A stretch of 64,000 bases of DNA from Nissabacter sp. SGAir0207 (lineage in GTDB: Bacteria; Pseudomonadota; Gammaproteobacteria; Enterobacterales; Enterobacteriaceae), in the NCBI RefSeq assembly GCF_005491205.1, contig NZ_CP028035.1, positions 1,798,001 through 1,862,000 of the forward strand, read 5' to 3'. Made by a program: the position numbers and the translations under genes. The notes below the pieces were generated by a model that worked only from the letters and a program-made list of their open reading frames with translations, had not been told where the DNA came from and did not search any database. How positions within the stretch are numbered: the first letter of the stretch is position 1; each line of letters opens with the position of its first letter. This document shows positions 17,891 through 26,726 of the stretch, piece after piece.

Positions 17891-18547
17891 ATGTATCAAC
17901 ATCGTGACTGGCAGGGCTGTCTGCTGGATTACCCGGTCAGTAAAGTGGTCTGTGTTGGCAGTAACTATGCCAAGCATATTAAAGAGATGGGCAATCAGGC
18001 GTCGGCTGAGCCGGTGCTGTTCATCAAGCCGGAGACCGCCCTGTGCGATCTGCGCCAGCCCATTGCCATACCGAAAGAGTTCGGTTCCGTGCACCATGAG
18101 GTGGAGCTGGCCGTATTGATTGGCTCGCCGCTGAAGCAGGCCAGTGAAGAGCGGGTTGCCAGCGCCATCGCTGGCTATGGCGTGGCGCTGGATCTGACGC
18201 TGCGCGACCTGCAAGCCGAGTTCAAAAAGGCCGGCCAGCCGTGGGAGAAGGCCAAGGGATTTGATGGCTCCAGCCCGGTGTCTGGCTTTATCCCGGTGGC
18301 GGAGTTTGGTGACCCGCAACAGGCCACGCTGAAACTGGCCGTCAACGGTGACGTGCGCCAGCAGGGCACCACCGCAGACATGATCACTCCGATTCTGCCG
18401 CTCATCAGCTACATGAGCAAATTCTTCACCCTGCGTCCCGGCGATATCATTCTGACCGGCACCCCGGAGGGCGTTGGCCCACTGGCCGCCGGCGACGCGC
18501 TGGAGATCTCCCTCAACGACCACAGCCTGACCACCCGCGTACTGTGA
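17891..18547 (+). CDS. ycgM: Fumarylacetoacetate hydrolase-family protein YcgM
   Basis: The 218 residues align fully with E. coli YcgM ([25 protein letters not shown] opening). Metal ligands of the FAH fold are visible in [11 protein letters not shown], with the [12 protein letters not shown] loop and the [15 protein letters not shown] signature. Family members are Mg-dependent acylpyruvate hydrolases or oxaloacetate tautomerases. The ATG at 17891 follows a GGAGAAGG site; a longer in-frame start is less likely. Confidence 0.92.
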   Translation: MYQHRDWQGCLLDYPVSKVVCVGSNYAKHIKEMGNQASAEPVLFIKPETALCDLRQPIAIPKEFGSVHHEVELAVLIGSPLKQASEERVASAIAGYGVALDLTLRDLQAEFKKAGQPWEKAKGFDGSSPVSGFIPVAEFGDPQQATLKLAVNGDVRQQGTTADMITPILPLISYMSKFFTLRPGDIILTGTPEGVGPLAAGDALEISLNDHSLTTRVL

Positions 18548-18551
18548 TCGC

Positions 18552-18575
18552 TTTCCGCCCCGCTGGGGGCGGAAA
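18552..18575 (+). terminator. Hairpin after ycgM
   Basis: A perfect 10-bp stem TTTCCGCCCC/GGGGCGGAAA with a GCTG loop, four bases past the ycgM stop. No T run follows, so termination is plausible but not assured. Confidence 0.5.
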
Positions 18576-18638
18576 ACTTGCATCTGGGGCGCAAAGGGTC
18601 TATATAGGCTGCGTCTTTTCACTTATCAGGTATCGCAT

Positions 18639-19085
18639 ATGTCCCAACTCCCTTTCTGGCAGCAAAAAACCTTGTCCGAGATGACGGACGGTGAATGGGA
18701 ATCGTTGTGTGACGGCTGCGGGCAGTGCTGCCTGCACAAGCTGATTGATGAGGATACGGACGAGCTCTACTTCACCAACGTTGCCTGCAACCAGCTTAAT
18801 ATCAAATCCTGCCAGTGCCGCAACTATGAGCGTCGCTTTGAGCTGGAAGAGGATTGCATCAAGCTGACGCGCGAAAACCTCACGACGTTTGACTGGCTGC
18901 CGCCGACCTGCGCCTATCGCCTGATTGGCGAGGGCAAAACGCTGCTGCCCTGGCACCCGCTGCTCACCGGTTCCAAGGCCGCGATGCATGGTGAACGCAT
19001 CTCAGTGCGCAATATTGCCGTGCGCGAAAGTGAGGTGGTGGACTGGCAGGATCACATCCTGAACAAACCTGACTGGGCGCGCTAA
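18639..19085 (+). CDS. ycgN: YcgN/UPF0260 cysteine-cluster protein
   Basis: A 148-residue protein of the YkgJ/UPF0260 family of putative zinc- or iron-chelating proteins. Cysteines in CDGCGQCC and [16 protein letters not shown] form the probable metal site. It follows ycgM as in E. coli. Biochemical role unknown. Confidence 0.9.
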   Translation: MSQLPFWQQKTLSEMTDGEWESLCDGCGQCCLHKLIDEDTDELYFTNVACNQLNIKSCQCRNYERRFELEEDCIKLTRENLTTFDWLPPTCAYRLIGEGKTLLPWHPLLTGSKAAMHGERISVRNIAVRESEVVDWQDHILNKPDWAR

Positions 19086-19142
19086 GCCCGGCACCCGATT
19101 GCTGATGCCGGATGCCCCCATCCGGCAGGCACACAGGATGAA

Positions 19143-19301
19143 TCAGGTCAGGCTAATGCCGATGATGGCATTCACCATCCCGGACACCGTGAACACGCCC
19201 CCTACAATCCAAAAGGCTCTCTGCTTCTGGGTGGTCGCCAGCGCCAGCATGGCGCACGCTAACACCAGTTGGGGAATGGCAATGATAGTGAATGTAGACA
19301 T
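19143..19301 (-). CDS. Small two-helix membrane protein, unknown
   Basis: 52 residues starting at an ATG with an AAGGAG site. Two hydrophobic segments (about 3-20 and 27-49) are separated by a TTQKQR loop, so it is probably a small inner-membrane hairpin protein. I do not recognise a family. The next genes are all tiny, and no operon partner is evident. Confidence 0.6.
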   Translation of the reverse strand: MSTFTIIAIPQLVLACAMLALATTQKQRAFWIVGGVFTVSGMVNAIIGISLT

Positions 19302-19482
19302 CTGCTCTCCTTGATTGTCATGATAGCCGCCCGGCAATCGCTCCTTCGGCGCGGAAGCGCCATTACCTTAGCAAAGATCCCTGATCGCTGACAGGAAACC
19401 TCGGCTTTGTGGCTGGTCTGGCGGCACAACGTTCCCATACGGGCTATGATTGACGCAGACAAGGCCATCAAGAGAGGGAAGC

Positions 19483-19644
19483 ATGAATAAAGTCATCCTG
19501 TTCGCGATATTTGCGCTGGCATTCCTGATCGGTGCCATCATGCGGGTCATCTCCGGCCTGTGGCTGCATGCGTTGATTCTCTTCTTCTTTGCGGCGCTGT
19601 GTGCATGGTTCAGTCTGGCCTCGGCCCGCCGGCGGCCCCGCTAG
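19483..19644 (+). CDS. Small membrane protein, unknown
   Basis: 53 residues with a GAGGG ribosome site. Almost the whole chain is hydrophobic (about 3-45, enough for two helices) and it ends in a basic ASARRRPR tail, suggesting an inner-membrane protein with a cytosolic C-terminus. Not recognised. Confidence 0.55.
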   Translation: MNKVILFAIFALAFLIGAIMRVISGLWLHALILFFFAALCAWFSLASARRRPR

Positions 19645-19742
19645 GGAGTCGGCCGAGCGGCCAGCAGGCGTAGGCAGGAAAACGGGGGCCTGAAAAGAGT
19701 CTATACTTCATTAACCTATGTTGGGTAAATGGAGGTAATGCA

Positions 19743-19943
19743 ATGTCTGAACGCCCCGATCACAATGCGCCATTCCCGGACGATCATGAAAACCACGGCC
19801 TGCCGGAAGATGCGCCTCACGTCCCCAATCCTTATGAAGAGGATGACATCCCGGTCAATACGCCGCCGGATGAAGAGGGGGAGATCCCCAGAAAACGGGA
19901 TGACAGCGATGATGATAAAGAGGACCCGTATCAGGTGGAGTAA
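19743..19943 (+). CDS. Small acidic hydrophilic protein, unknown
   Basis: 66 residues, about one third Asp/Glu, rich in Pro and His and lacking Cys and Trp (for example PYEEDDIPVNTPPDEEGEIP). It looks disordered. GGAGG sits nine bases before the ATG. No signal peptide or helix is evident and no family is recognised. Confidence 0.6.
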   Translation: MSERPDHNAPFPDDHENHGLPEDAPHVPNPYEEDDIPVNTPPDEEGEIPRKRDDSDDDKEDPYQVE

Positions 19944-20188
19944 GCCCGCTGATGCGTGTCGCATACGCTGCGCCCTCACAGGCCCATCCCTGGGCCTGAT
20001 GATTTTCCCGCTTTTTCCCCGTTTATCCCCTTAGCACGATAAAAATTTCTCACGCAGTCAGGGCAAGAAATGGCTCCAACCGCCGTCGCCTGCGGCAGGT
20101 GGCAACATTTTGTGACAAAGCCCGGCCACCGCCGGGCCAGCGGCTGGCGTGGGCTGGACAGGCAGCGCACCATGGTTGCCCACCATCT

Positions 20189-20208
20189 TGAAAATTTCCT
20201 ACTACACT
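20189..20208 (+). promoter_or_regulatory. Probable osmC promoter region
   Basis: A sigma-S-like -10 element CTACACT (20202-20208) lies about 34 bases before the osmC start. It is directly preceded by TTGAAAATTTCCTA, which resembles an RcsB half-site; E. coli osmC is controlled by RpoS and RcsB. No usable -35 is obvious, as expected for sigma-S. The rest of 19944-20188 shows no gene. Confidence 0.4.
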
Positions 20209-20241
20209 GGAGTGTTATGTATAACCGAACGGAGGACGACG

Positions 20242-20673
20242 ATGACCATTCATAAGAAAGGGCAAGCGCATTGGGAAGGCGACATCAAACGTGGTAAGGG
20301 CCATATCTCCACGGAGAGCGGCGCGCTCAACCAGCAGCCGTATGGCTTCAATACCCGTTTTGAGGGCAAGCCGGGTACCAACCCGGAAGAGCTGATCGGG
20401 GCCGCGCACTCGGCCTGTTTCTCTATGGCGCTGTCACTGATCCTGGGTGAAGCGGGCTATACGCCGGAGAGCATCGATACCGTTGCGGATGTCTCACTGG
20501 ACAAAGTGGGTGAGGGCTACAAAATCACGAAAGTGGCGCTCCAGAGCGAAGTGAAGCTGCCGGGCATTGAGGAGGGGGAGTTTGAGTCCCTGATCAATAA
20601 AGCGAAGGCGGGCTGTCCGGTGTCACAACTGATCAACGCGGACATTACGCTCGACTACAAACTGCACAACTGA
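20242..20673 (+). CDS. osmC: Organic hydroperoxide reductase OsmC
   Basis: A dithiol-dependent peroxidase reducing organic hydroperoxides; osmotically and stationary-phase induced in E. coli. The 143 residues align with E. coli OsmC from MTIHKKGQAHWEGDIKRGKG onward. The two redox cysteines are Cys59 (AAHSACFSMALS) and the one in KAGCPVSQL near residue 125. The ATG at 20242 has a GGAGGA site; a longer open frame upstream is not used. An imperfect hairpin (20682-20703) follows the stop. Confidence 0.97.
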   Translation: MTIHKKGQAHWEGDIKRGKGHISTESGALNQQPYGFNTRFEGKPGTNPEELIGAAHSACFSMALSLILGEAGYTPESIDTVADVSLDKVGEGYKITKVALQSEVKLPGIEEGEFESLINKAKAGCPVSQLINADITLDYKLHN

Positions 20674-20724
20674 TCCCTGCCGCCCCGTCCGCTTGGGCGG
20701 GGCAGTCTCTGCCAGCCTTGCGGC

Positions 20725-20973
20725 CTATAGCCGATCCGTCAGCTTATCCACGACCACTCTTCCCTCTACGTCCTGCTGGGTGATGCGTACATCCACCGGG
20801 TAGGAGCGGCGCGTGTTCAATCGATCAAAGACCGAAACAGTGCCGGTAATGCGTCCAGCGCCATTGCGGATCTGGTAGACCGTGATCTCCTCCTGGCCCT
20901 GATTGGGCAGGCGGGTATGGTGGATCTGTTCCAGCGTATCCTGTTCGGTGAGGTGCAGGTGATCTCTTAGCAT
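20725..20973 (-). CDS. Small conserved-looking protein, unknown
   Basis: 82 residues starting MLRDHLHLTEQDTL, chosen because GGAGA lies eight bases before this ATG; two upstream in-frame ATGs lack a site. The chain is hydrophilic with alternating beta-prone segments (EEITVYQIRN, ITGTVSVFDRLN, YPVDVRITQQDVEGRVVVDKL), suggesting a small beta-rich domain. A good promoter lies just upstream. Not recognised. Confidence 0.65.
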   Translation of the reverse strand: MLRDHLHLTEQDTLEQIHHTRLPNQGQEEITVYQIRNGAGRITGTVSVFDRLNTRRSYPVDVRITQQDVEGRVVVDKLTDRL

Positions 20974-21002
20974 TGTTGTTATCTCCATAGAATCCGGCAC
21001 GA

Positions 21003-21030
21003 AGTATATGCCTGATATTTATCGGTTCAA
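21003..21030 (-). promoter_or_regulatory. Promoter of the 82-residue unknown gene
   Basis: On the minus strand, TTGAAC (21030-21025), a 16-base spacer and TATACT (21008-21003) make a near-consensus sigma-70 promoter about 23 bases upstream of the ribosome site of the gene at 20725-20973. Confidence 0.6.
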
Positions 21031-21145
21031 TTGAAGATATGATTTGACAAAATACGTAAAAAGGCGTAATCGCGCGCGATGGAGACGCAGAAGCTCGGCC
21101 CAGCAGAAGCGTGGGAATGAAAGCAAATGGCGGGGAGTAGAAAGA

Positions 21146-21172
21146 AAAAAGCCCACAACGGATAGCGGGCGT
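21146..21172 (-). terminator. Terminator-like hairpin, minus strand
   Basis: Read on the minus strand, GCCCGC pairs with GTGGGC (one mismatch) and is followed by TTTTTTCTTTC. No gene ends just before it. Confidence 0.55.
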
Positions 21173-21260
21173 AGGGATAGTACCGATCATTAGAAGTGGA
21201 TCTGCGCCCACCCCATGATAGTAGCCAGCCGGTAGCCGGATTGAAACTGGTAGAAGTCTC

Positions 21261-21284
21261 AAAAAAAGCCCGCATGATGCGGGC
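21261..21284 (-). terminator. Terminator-like hairpin, minus strand
   Basis: GCCCGCAT/ATGCGGGC followed on the minus strand by seven T residues. It lies in gene-free DNA. Confidence 0.7.
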
Positions 21285-21458
21285 CGGATAGATTATCCGC
21301 TACAAGAGGTATCCTATAGCGTGATTATTTAAAGGGGTTAATAATCACCGCGCAATAATAACGTTTGTTATTTAATTAGCAATAACTATTTGAATTTTAA
21401 ATTTTTATGAGAATTATGCCGTGTCTGAGAAGCGGATTTTAGGTAAAAAATAGGCAAA

Positions 21459-21489
21459 GAAAAACCCGCTCTTGGGCGGGCTATTTTTT
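21459..21489. terminator. Bidirectional terminator-like hairpin
   Basis: The stem of CCCGC and GCGGG around TCTTGG is flanked by GAAAAA on the left and CTATTTTTTT on the right, so it could work in both directions. No gene adjoins it. Confidence 0.6.
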
Positions 21490-21637
21490 TCAGGTACTGC
21501 GGGAAAACCTGGTGTTGGGCAGACATTGCTTCGCTTTTGTCTGTAAAGACAATGCCATAGGCAGGGAATTTAAGTAAATCGGTTGCTTCTATCGATATGA
21601 TAGTATTTATGAATGGATATGATAAATACACATAAAG

Positions 21638-21663
21638 ACGGCGCCCGCAGGCGCCGTTTTTTT
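21638..21663 (+). terminator. Terminator-like hairpin beside the dsbB stop
   Basis: ACGGCGCC/GGCGCCGT with a CGCA loop and seven T residues on the + side. Its orientation is opposite to dsbB, whose stop codon overlaps the T run. On the minus strand it is followed only by CTTTATG, so it would be a weak dsbB terminator. The same GGCGCC-CGCA-GGCGCC core recurs after fadR. Confidence 0.7.
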
Positions 21664-22192
21664 AGCGGTTAAAGAGGTCGCGGCGTCGGGGCGGGAAGAA
21701 CTGTGCCAGTACGACCAGCAGGGCAATCAGCATAAAGATGGCGAACACCACCACCAGCCACTGCGGCATACTGAGTGAGAGGAACTCCCACTGCTTCTCC
21801 GCACAATCGCCCGTGGCGACAAACACGCTGGGCAACCATTTGTCCAGCGGCAGCCAGCTTGGGAAACGGGCGGCAAAATCGCAGGTGGCAAAGGGCGAGG
21901 GGTGGAGCTGAATCATGGTGTGCTCCCATGACAGGCGAATGCCCTCCCACGCGCTATAGATCCAGCCGGCCATCGCCACGAAGCGCAGCGGCGTCGCCGG
22001 GGCCAGTGCGCCCACCAGTGCGGCCAGCATGACCCCGAACAGTGCGCAGCGCTCATAGATGCACATGACACAGGGTTTCAGCATCATCACATGCTGGAAA
22101 TAGAGGGCAGTCAGTTCCAGCACCAACGCGGCAAAAGCAAGTAATAACCAGGCACCGCGCCCCCGGGAGCAACGGTTTAGAAAGTGCAACAT
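21662..22192 (-). CDS. dsbB: Disulfide bond formation protein B
   Basis: Inner-membrane quinone reductase that reoxidises DsbA. The 176 residues equal E. coli DsbB. Four transmembrane helices are visible, with the redox pair KPCVMC (Cys41/Cys44) and the second periplasmic pair [17 protein letters not shown]...GDC (about Cys104 and Cys130). The ATG at 22192 has an AGGA site. In many relatives nhaB precedes dsbB; here the next gene is fadR, divergent, with no nhaB between. Confidence 0.96.
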   Translation of the reverse strand: MLHFLNRCSRGRGAWLLLAFAALVLELTALYFQHVMMLKPCVMCIYERCALFGVMLAALVGALAPATPLRFVAMAGWIYSAWEGIRLSWEHTMIQLHPSPFATCDFAARFPSWLPLDKWLPSVFVATGDCAEKQWEFLSLSMPQWLVVVFAIFMLIALLVVLAQFFPPRRRDLFNR

Positions 22193-22414
22193 AATGTCCT
22201 GTCCATGCGATAACTGTCTGAGCGGCAGTGTAAACCAAATTACTGGCGCTGCCAGCCACCGTTGCACAAATATGCGTAAAAAGCGGTAAATGAGGCAGGA
22301 GTTTTTAGGGATAAATGCCGCGCCCACGCGCCCTGGCATGAACAGGGGCGGCGGCAAGCCACTGCGCAGGCATTCAGTTAATGTTAGCTTTTGGTGCTAT
22401 AACCTGGCCTGGAC

Positions 22415-22431
22415 GTCTGGTATGATGAGCT
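22415..22431. promoter_or_regulatory. Putative FadR operator overlapping the fadR promoter
   Basis: GTCTGGTATGATGAGCT closely fits the FadR operator class (ANCTGGTNNGANNNGTT type). It contains an extended -10 (TGG then TATGAT, 22421-22426) some 48 bases before the fadR start. Binding would occlude the promoter, so negative autoregulation is expected. Confidence 0.6.
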
Positions 22432-22473
22432 GAAATATTTGGCTTATATATGTCGCTACGGAACGTTAAACAC

Positions 22474-23193
22474 ATGGTTATAAAGGCGCAAAGTCCTGCC
22501 GGTTTCGCGGAAGAGTACATTATTGAGAGTATCTGGAATAATCGCTTCCCCCCTGGCTCTATTTTGCCCGCGGAGCGTGAGCTGTCAGAGCTGATCGGGG
22601 TCACCCGTACCACGCTGCGTGAAGTCTTGCAGCGTCTGGCACGCGATGGCTGGCTGACGATCCAGCACGGCAAACCCACGCGGGTCAACAACTTCTGGGA
22701 GACCTCCGGGTTGAACATCCTGGAGACGCTGGCTCGCCTCGATCATGACAGCGTACCGCAGCTGATCGACAATCTGCTGGCAGTGCGCACCAACATCGCC
22801 TCGCTCTTTATCCGCACCGCAGTGCGCCACCACCCGGAGCAGGCGTGTGAAATCCTCGAACAGGCTTCTGCCGTGGAGGACAATGCGGATGCGTTTGCCG
22901 AGCTGGATTACGGTATCTTCCGTGGGCTGGCGTTTGCTTCCGGCAACCCAATCTATGGCCTGATCCTCAACGGCCTGCGCGGCCTCTATATGCGCGTTGG
23001 GCGTTACTACTTCTCCAACCCGGAGGCCCGCCAGTTGGCGCTGGACTTCTATGAGCGCCTCTCAGCGCTGAGCCGCGACAACATGCACGATCAGGTGATG
23101 GAGTGCGTGCGCAACTACGGCAAGGAGAGCGGCGCTATCTGGCACGGTATGCAGGGTGCCATCCCGCGTGATATCGCGGAGATCCGCCGCTAA
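22474..23193 (+). CDS. fadR: Fatty acid metabolism regulator FadR
   Basis: GntR-family dimer that represses fad genes and activates fabA/fabB, released by long-chain acyl-CoA. The 239 residues equal E. coli FadR. The N-terminal winged helix reads [25 protein letters not shown], with an all-helical acyl-CoA-binding C-terminal domain from about 80. The ATG at 22474 gives the family start [16 protein letters not shown]. It converges with ycgB at a shared terminator. Confidence 0.97.
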   Translation: MVIKAQSPAGFAEEYIIESIWNNRFPPGSILPAERELSELIGVTRTTLREVLQRLARDGWLTIQHGKPTRVNNFWETSGLNILETLARLDHDSVPQLIDNLLAVRTNIASLFIRTAVRHHPEQACEILEQASAVEDNADAFAELDYGIFRGLAFASGNPIYGLILNGLRGLYMRVGRYYFSNPEARQLALDFYERLSALSRDNMHDQVMECVRNYGKESGAIWHGMQGAIPRDIAEIRR

Positions 23194-23213
23194 GTACGCA
23201 ATCCGCATGTCAT

Positions 23214-23241
23214 AAAAAGGGCGCCCGCAGGCGCCCTTTTT
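23214..23241. terminator. Bidirectional terminator between fadR and ycgB
   Basis: A perfect 7-bp stem GGGCGCC/GGCGCCC with a CGCA loop, flanked by AAAAA on the left and TTTTT on the right. It fits two convergent genes. Confidence 0.9.
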
Positions 23242-23253
23242 GCTGGCCGGTCA

Positions 23254-24783
23254 TCAGAGCGGCGAGGTGCGCGGCGGGCAGCGATCCAGCAGCTCCACGC
23301 TGCCATCATCATTTTTCTGCTCCATGTAGACATCAAAGCCCCACAGGCGGTGGATATGCTTCATCACCTCCCGACGGCTCTTGTCCAGTGGCGCGCGCTC
23401 ATGCGGGATGTAACGCAGCGTGAGGGAGCGATCGCCACGCAGGTCAACGTTCCAGACCTGGATATTCGGCTCATGGTTGCTGAGGTTGTACTGTGCCGAC
23501 AGCGACTGGCGGATGGCACGGTAACCCTCCTCATTATGGATGGCGGCGATCTCCAGATAGTTATTGTGATCGTCATCCAGCACGGTGAACAGCCGGAAGT
23601 CGCGCATCACCTTGGGCGACAGGAACTGGCTGATAAAGCTCTCATCCTTGAAATCACGCATCGCGAAGTGCAGGGTATCCAGCCAGTCAGAGCCAGCGAT
23701 GTCCGGGAACCAGTAGCGATCCTCCTCCGTCGGGTTCTGGCAGATGCGTTTGATGTCCTGGAACATGGCGAAGCCCAGCGCGTAGGGGTTGATGCCGCTG
23801 TAATAGGGGCTGTTATAGGGCGGCTGGTAGACCACGTTGGTATGGCTGTGCAGGAACTCCATCATGAAGCGCTCGCTGACCAGCCCCTCGTCATACATGT
23901 GGTTAAGGATGGTGTAGTGCCAGAAGGTGGCCCACCCCTCATTCATCACCTGGGTCTGCTTCTGCGGATAGAAGTACTGGCTAATCTTGCGCACGATGCG
24001 CAGCACCTCACGTTGCCACGGCTCCAGCAGCGGGGCGTTCTTCTCCATGAAGTAGAGCAGGTTCTCCTGCGGCTCGGCCGGGAAGCGGCGCGCCACCTCT
24101 GGTGCCTCTTCGCGCTCACGGCGTGGCAGGGTACGCCACAGCGAGTTCACCTGGCTTTGCAGGTACTCCTCGCGGCTCTTCTGCCGGGCGCGCTCCTCTT
24201 GCAAGGAGATCTTCTGCGGGCGTTTGTAGCGGTCGACGCCATAGTTCATCAGCGCATGGCAGGAGTCGAGCAGCTTCTCCACCTCATCCACGCCATAGCG
24301 CTCCTCGCACTCGCTGATGTAGTGGCGGGCGAACAGCAGGTAGTCAACGATGGAACCGGCATCTGTCCAGCTACGGAACAGGTAGTTATTCTTGAAGAAG
24401 GAGTTGTGGCCATAGCAGGCGTGGGCCATCACCAGCGCCTGCATGGTCATGGTGTTCTCTTCCATCAGATAGGCGATACAGGGATTGGAGTTGATCACAA
24501 TCTCATACGCCAGCCCTTGCTGGCCATGCTTGTAGCGCTGCTCCGTCTCGATGAACTTTTTGCCGAACGACCAGTGGGTATAGTTGATGGGCATGCCGAT
24601 ACTGGAGTAGGCGTCCATCATCTGCTCAGAGGTAATCACCTCGATCTGGTGGGGATAGGTGTCCAGTCGGTAGAGTTTGGCCACCCGATCAATCTGTTCC
24701 AGATAGACCTGAAGCAGCTCGAATGTCCAGTCCGGGCCATCACTCAGGCGTTCCTGTTTAATCTGCTCTTGCGTCATCGTCAT
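23254..24783 (-). CDS. ycgB: SpoVR-family protein YcgB
   Basis: The 509 residues match the SpoVR/YcgB family: a helical body (motifs DWTFELLQVYLEQIDRVAKLY, HACYGHNSFFKNNYLF, MNEGWATFWHYTILN) and a small C-terminal domain. B. subtilis SpoVR affects spore cortex; in enterobacteria the gene is RpoS-linked with an unclear role, often associated with the yeaG kinase elsewhere. No partner gene is present here. It converges with fadR. Confidence 0.94.
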   Translation of the reverse strand: MTMTQEQIKQERLSDGPDWTFELLQVYLEQIDRVAKLYRLDTYPHQIEVITSEQMMDAYSSIGMPINYTHWSFGKKFIETEQRYKHGQQGLAYEIVINSNPCIAYLMEENTMTMQALVMAHACYGHNSFFKNNYLFRSWTDAGSIVDYLLFARHYISECEERYGVDEVEKLLDSCHALMNYGVDRYKRPQKISLQEERARQKSREEYLQSQVNSLWRTLPRREREEAPEVARRFPAEPQENLLYFMEKNAPLLEPWQREVLRIVRKISQYFYPQKQTQVMNEGWATFWHYTILNHMYDEGLVSERFMMEFLHSHTNVVYQPPYNSPYYSGINPYALGFAMFQDIKRICQNPTEEDRYWFPDIAGSDWLDTLHFAMRDFKDESFISQFLSPKVMRDFRLFTVLDDDHNNYLEIAAIHNEEGYRAIRQSLSAQYNLSNHEPNIQVWNVDLRGDRSLTLRYIPHERAPLDKSRREVMKHIHRLWGFDVYMEQKNDDGSVELLDRCPPRTSPL

Positions 24784-25257
24784 CAGCGCACCCTCATTGT
24801 TGTTTGGCCTGATCTTGCCGGCCCACTATCAATCGTAGCTCAAACTTTACACATCGGGTTAGGCCACCGCCGGTGGCAGGCCATCCAGCCTCACACTCCG
24901 CTAGAAAAAGCAGCCGGTTAGCGCGATACGCACCACCTGCACCTATCCGCCCACAGGCCGCGGTAGGCAGGGCCAAAGCCTATCATCCGCCATCTGTCAG
25001 GCGCTTTCCAGCGGGGTGCAACAATAAGTATGGGGCAACTGCCCACTGTAGCGATATTAAATGCTGCGGATGTGACGATGGGCTGAAACAAGCTGCGGCA
25101 AAAAAGCCCCGCTGGCAGGCCGATCCGTTCGCCGCTGTCAGTGCTGTCATTGCCAGCAAAAAAGCACCAGATTTCTGCTTGCAGGGGGCCTAAGCCGGAT
25201 CTTATCGCTATTTGATCCCGGCTATTGAAAAAGATCGGATGATAAAGGATAAATATT

Positions 25258-25273
25258 TGTGAAAACAGTCACG
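25258..25273. promoter_or_regulatory. CRP site upstream of dadA
   Basis: TGTGA-AAACAG-TCACG matches the CRP palindrome with one mismatch and ends 92 bases before the dadA start. E. coli dadAX is controlled by CRP and Lrp. The rest of the 24784-25365 gap shows no gene; the last about 150 bases are AT-rich, consistent with Lrp sites that I cannot delimit. Confidence 0.65.
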
Positions 25274-25365
25274 ACTATCGTGGATATTGTTGGATGGTTT
25301 TTTCTGTTGCGTTAATTTGTCGTTAACAGAAGATTGTGCTTTATCAAGCCAAAGGTGAGATCGCT

Positions 25366-26670
25366 ATGCGTGTGTTGGTTTTGGGAAGTGGCGTCGTCGG
25401 CGTGGCCAGCGCCTGGTATCTGGCGAAAGCAGGGCATGAGGTGACCGTCATCGATCGCCAGAGCGGCCCGGCGGAGGAGACCAGTGCTGGCAACGCCGGG
25501 CAGATTTCACCGGGTTACGCTGCCCCCTGGGCCGCGCCCGGCGTGCCGCTCAAGGCGATCAAGTGGATGTTCCAGCGCCACGCGCCGTTGGCGATCCGCC
25601 TCGACGGCAGTGGCTTCCAGCTGCGCTGGATGTGGCAGATGCTGCGCAACTGCGACATGTCCCACTACCAGACCAACAAGGGGCGTATGGTGCGCCTGTC
25701 AGAGTACAGCCGCGACTGCCTGAAGGCGCTGCGCCAGGAGACCCACATCCAGTATGAGGGGCGGCAGGGTGGCACGTTGCAGCTGTTCCGCACGGCCCAG
25801 CAGTATGAGAATGCCAGCAAGGATATCGCGGTGTTGCAGGAGGCCGGGGTGCCTTACCAACTGCTCGAGGCGGCCCAACTGGCAAGCGTGGAGCCAGCAC
25901 TGGCCGGGGTGGCGCACAAGTTGACCGGCGGGCTGCGCCTGCCGAACGATGAGACTGGCGACTGCCAGCTCTTTACCCGCCAGCTGGCGGAGATGGCGAA
26001 GCAGGCAGGCGTTACCTTCCTGTTTGACCGCAATGTCGATCGCCTGCTGGTGGAGGGTGATCGCATCCGTGGCGTCCAGTGCGGCAATGAAACCCTGACG
26101 GCTGACAGCTATGTGGTGGCCTTTGGCTCCTACTCCACGGCGCTGTTAAAAGGGGTAGTCTCCATCCCAGTCTACCCGCTGAAAGGTTACTCGCTGACCA
26201 TCCCAATCACTGACCCGGCGGGCGCGCCACACTCGACGGTGTTGGATGAGACCTACAAAATCGCCATCACCCGGTTTGACAACCGCATCCGCGTGGGCGG
26301 CATGGCAGAGATTGTCGGCTTCAACACCGGCCTGATGCAGGCGCGCCGCGAAACGCTGGAGATGGTGGTCAAGGATCTCTACCCACGTGGCGGCAATGTC
26401 GAGCAGGCCACCTTCTGGACCGGCCTGCGCCCGATGACGCCGGATGGCACGCCGGTGGTGGGCCGCACGCCGCTGAAGAACCTCTTCCTCAACACCGGCC
26501 ACGGCACGCTGGGCTGGACGATGGCCTGCGGCTCCGGGCAGTTGTTGGCGGACATCGTCTCTGGCGTGACACCGGCCATCCCGTATGAGGATCTCTCGGT
26601 CGCACGTTATCTGGAGGGATTCCAGGCCACGGCGCGCCCCGGTGCGGGCCGCATTCACCCGGTCAGCTAA
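25366..26670 (+). CDS. dadA: D-amino acid dehydrogenase small subunit
   Basis: Membrane-associated FAD enzyme that deaminates D-alanine and other D-amino acids to keto acids. The 434 residues begin with a dinucleotide-binding fold ([18 protein letters not shown]), followed by the [21 protein letters not shown] block, and end with the [15 protein letters not shown] motif. The ATG at 25366 was chosen over one 30 bases upstream because it gives the family N-terminus. The racemase gene follows 56 bases downstream. Confidence 0.97.
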   Translation: MRVLVLGSGVVGVASAWYLAKAGHEVTVIDRQSGPAEETSAGNAGQISPGYAAPWAAPGVPLKAIKWMFQRHAPLAIRLDGSGFQLRWMWQMLRNCDMSHYQTNKGRMVRLSEYSRDCLKALRQETHIQYEGRQGGTLQLFRTAQQYENASKDIAVLQEAGVPYQLLEAAQLASVEPALAGVAHKLTGGLRLPNDETGDCQLFTRQLAEMAKQAGVTFLFDRNVDRLLVEGDRIRGVQCGNETLTADSYVVAFGSYSTALLKGVVSIPVYPLKGYSLTIPITDPAGAPHSTVLDETYKIAITRFDNRIRVGGMAEIVGFNTGLMQARRETLEMVVKDLYPRGGNVEQATFWTGLRPMTPDGTPVVGRTPLKNLFLNTGHGTLGWTMACGSGQLLADIVSGVTPAIPYEDLSVARYLEGFQATARPGAGRIHPVS

Positions 26671-26726
26671 GGCCAGCTCGCTATTGACTGCCTCCGGGCA
26701 CACACGTTTACAGAGGGAAGATTGTC

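Noticed and set aside
21027..21631. Two minus-strand frames of 81-82 codons
   Set aside because: Their starts fall in or beside terminator hairpins and lack ribosome sites.
23350..24921. 523-codon + strand frame opposite ycgB
   Set aside because: Shadow of the SpoVR-family gene; composition is that of reversed codons.
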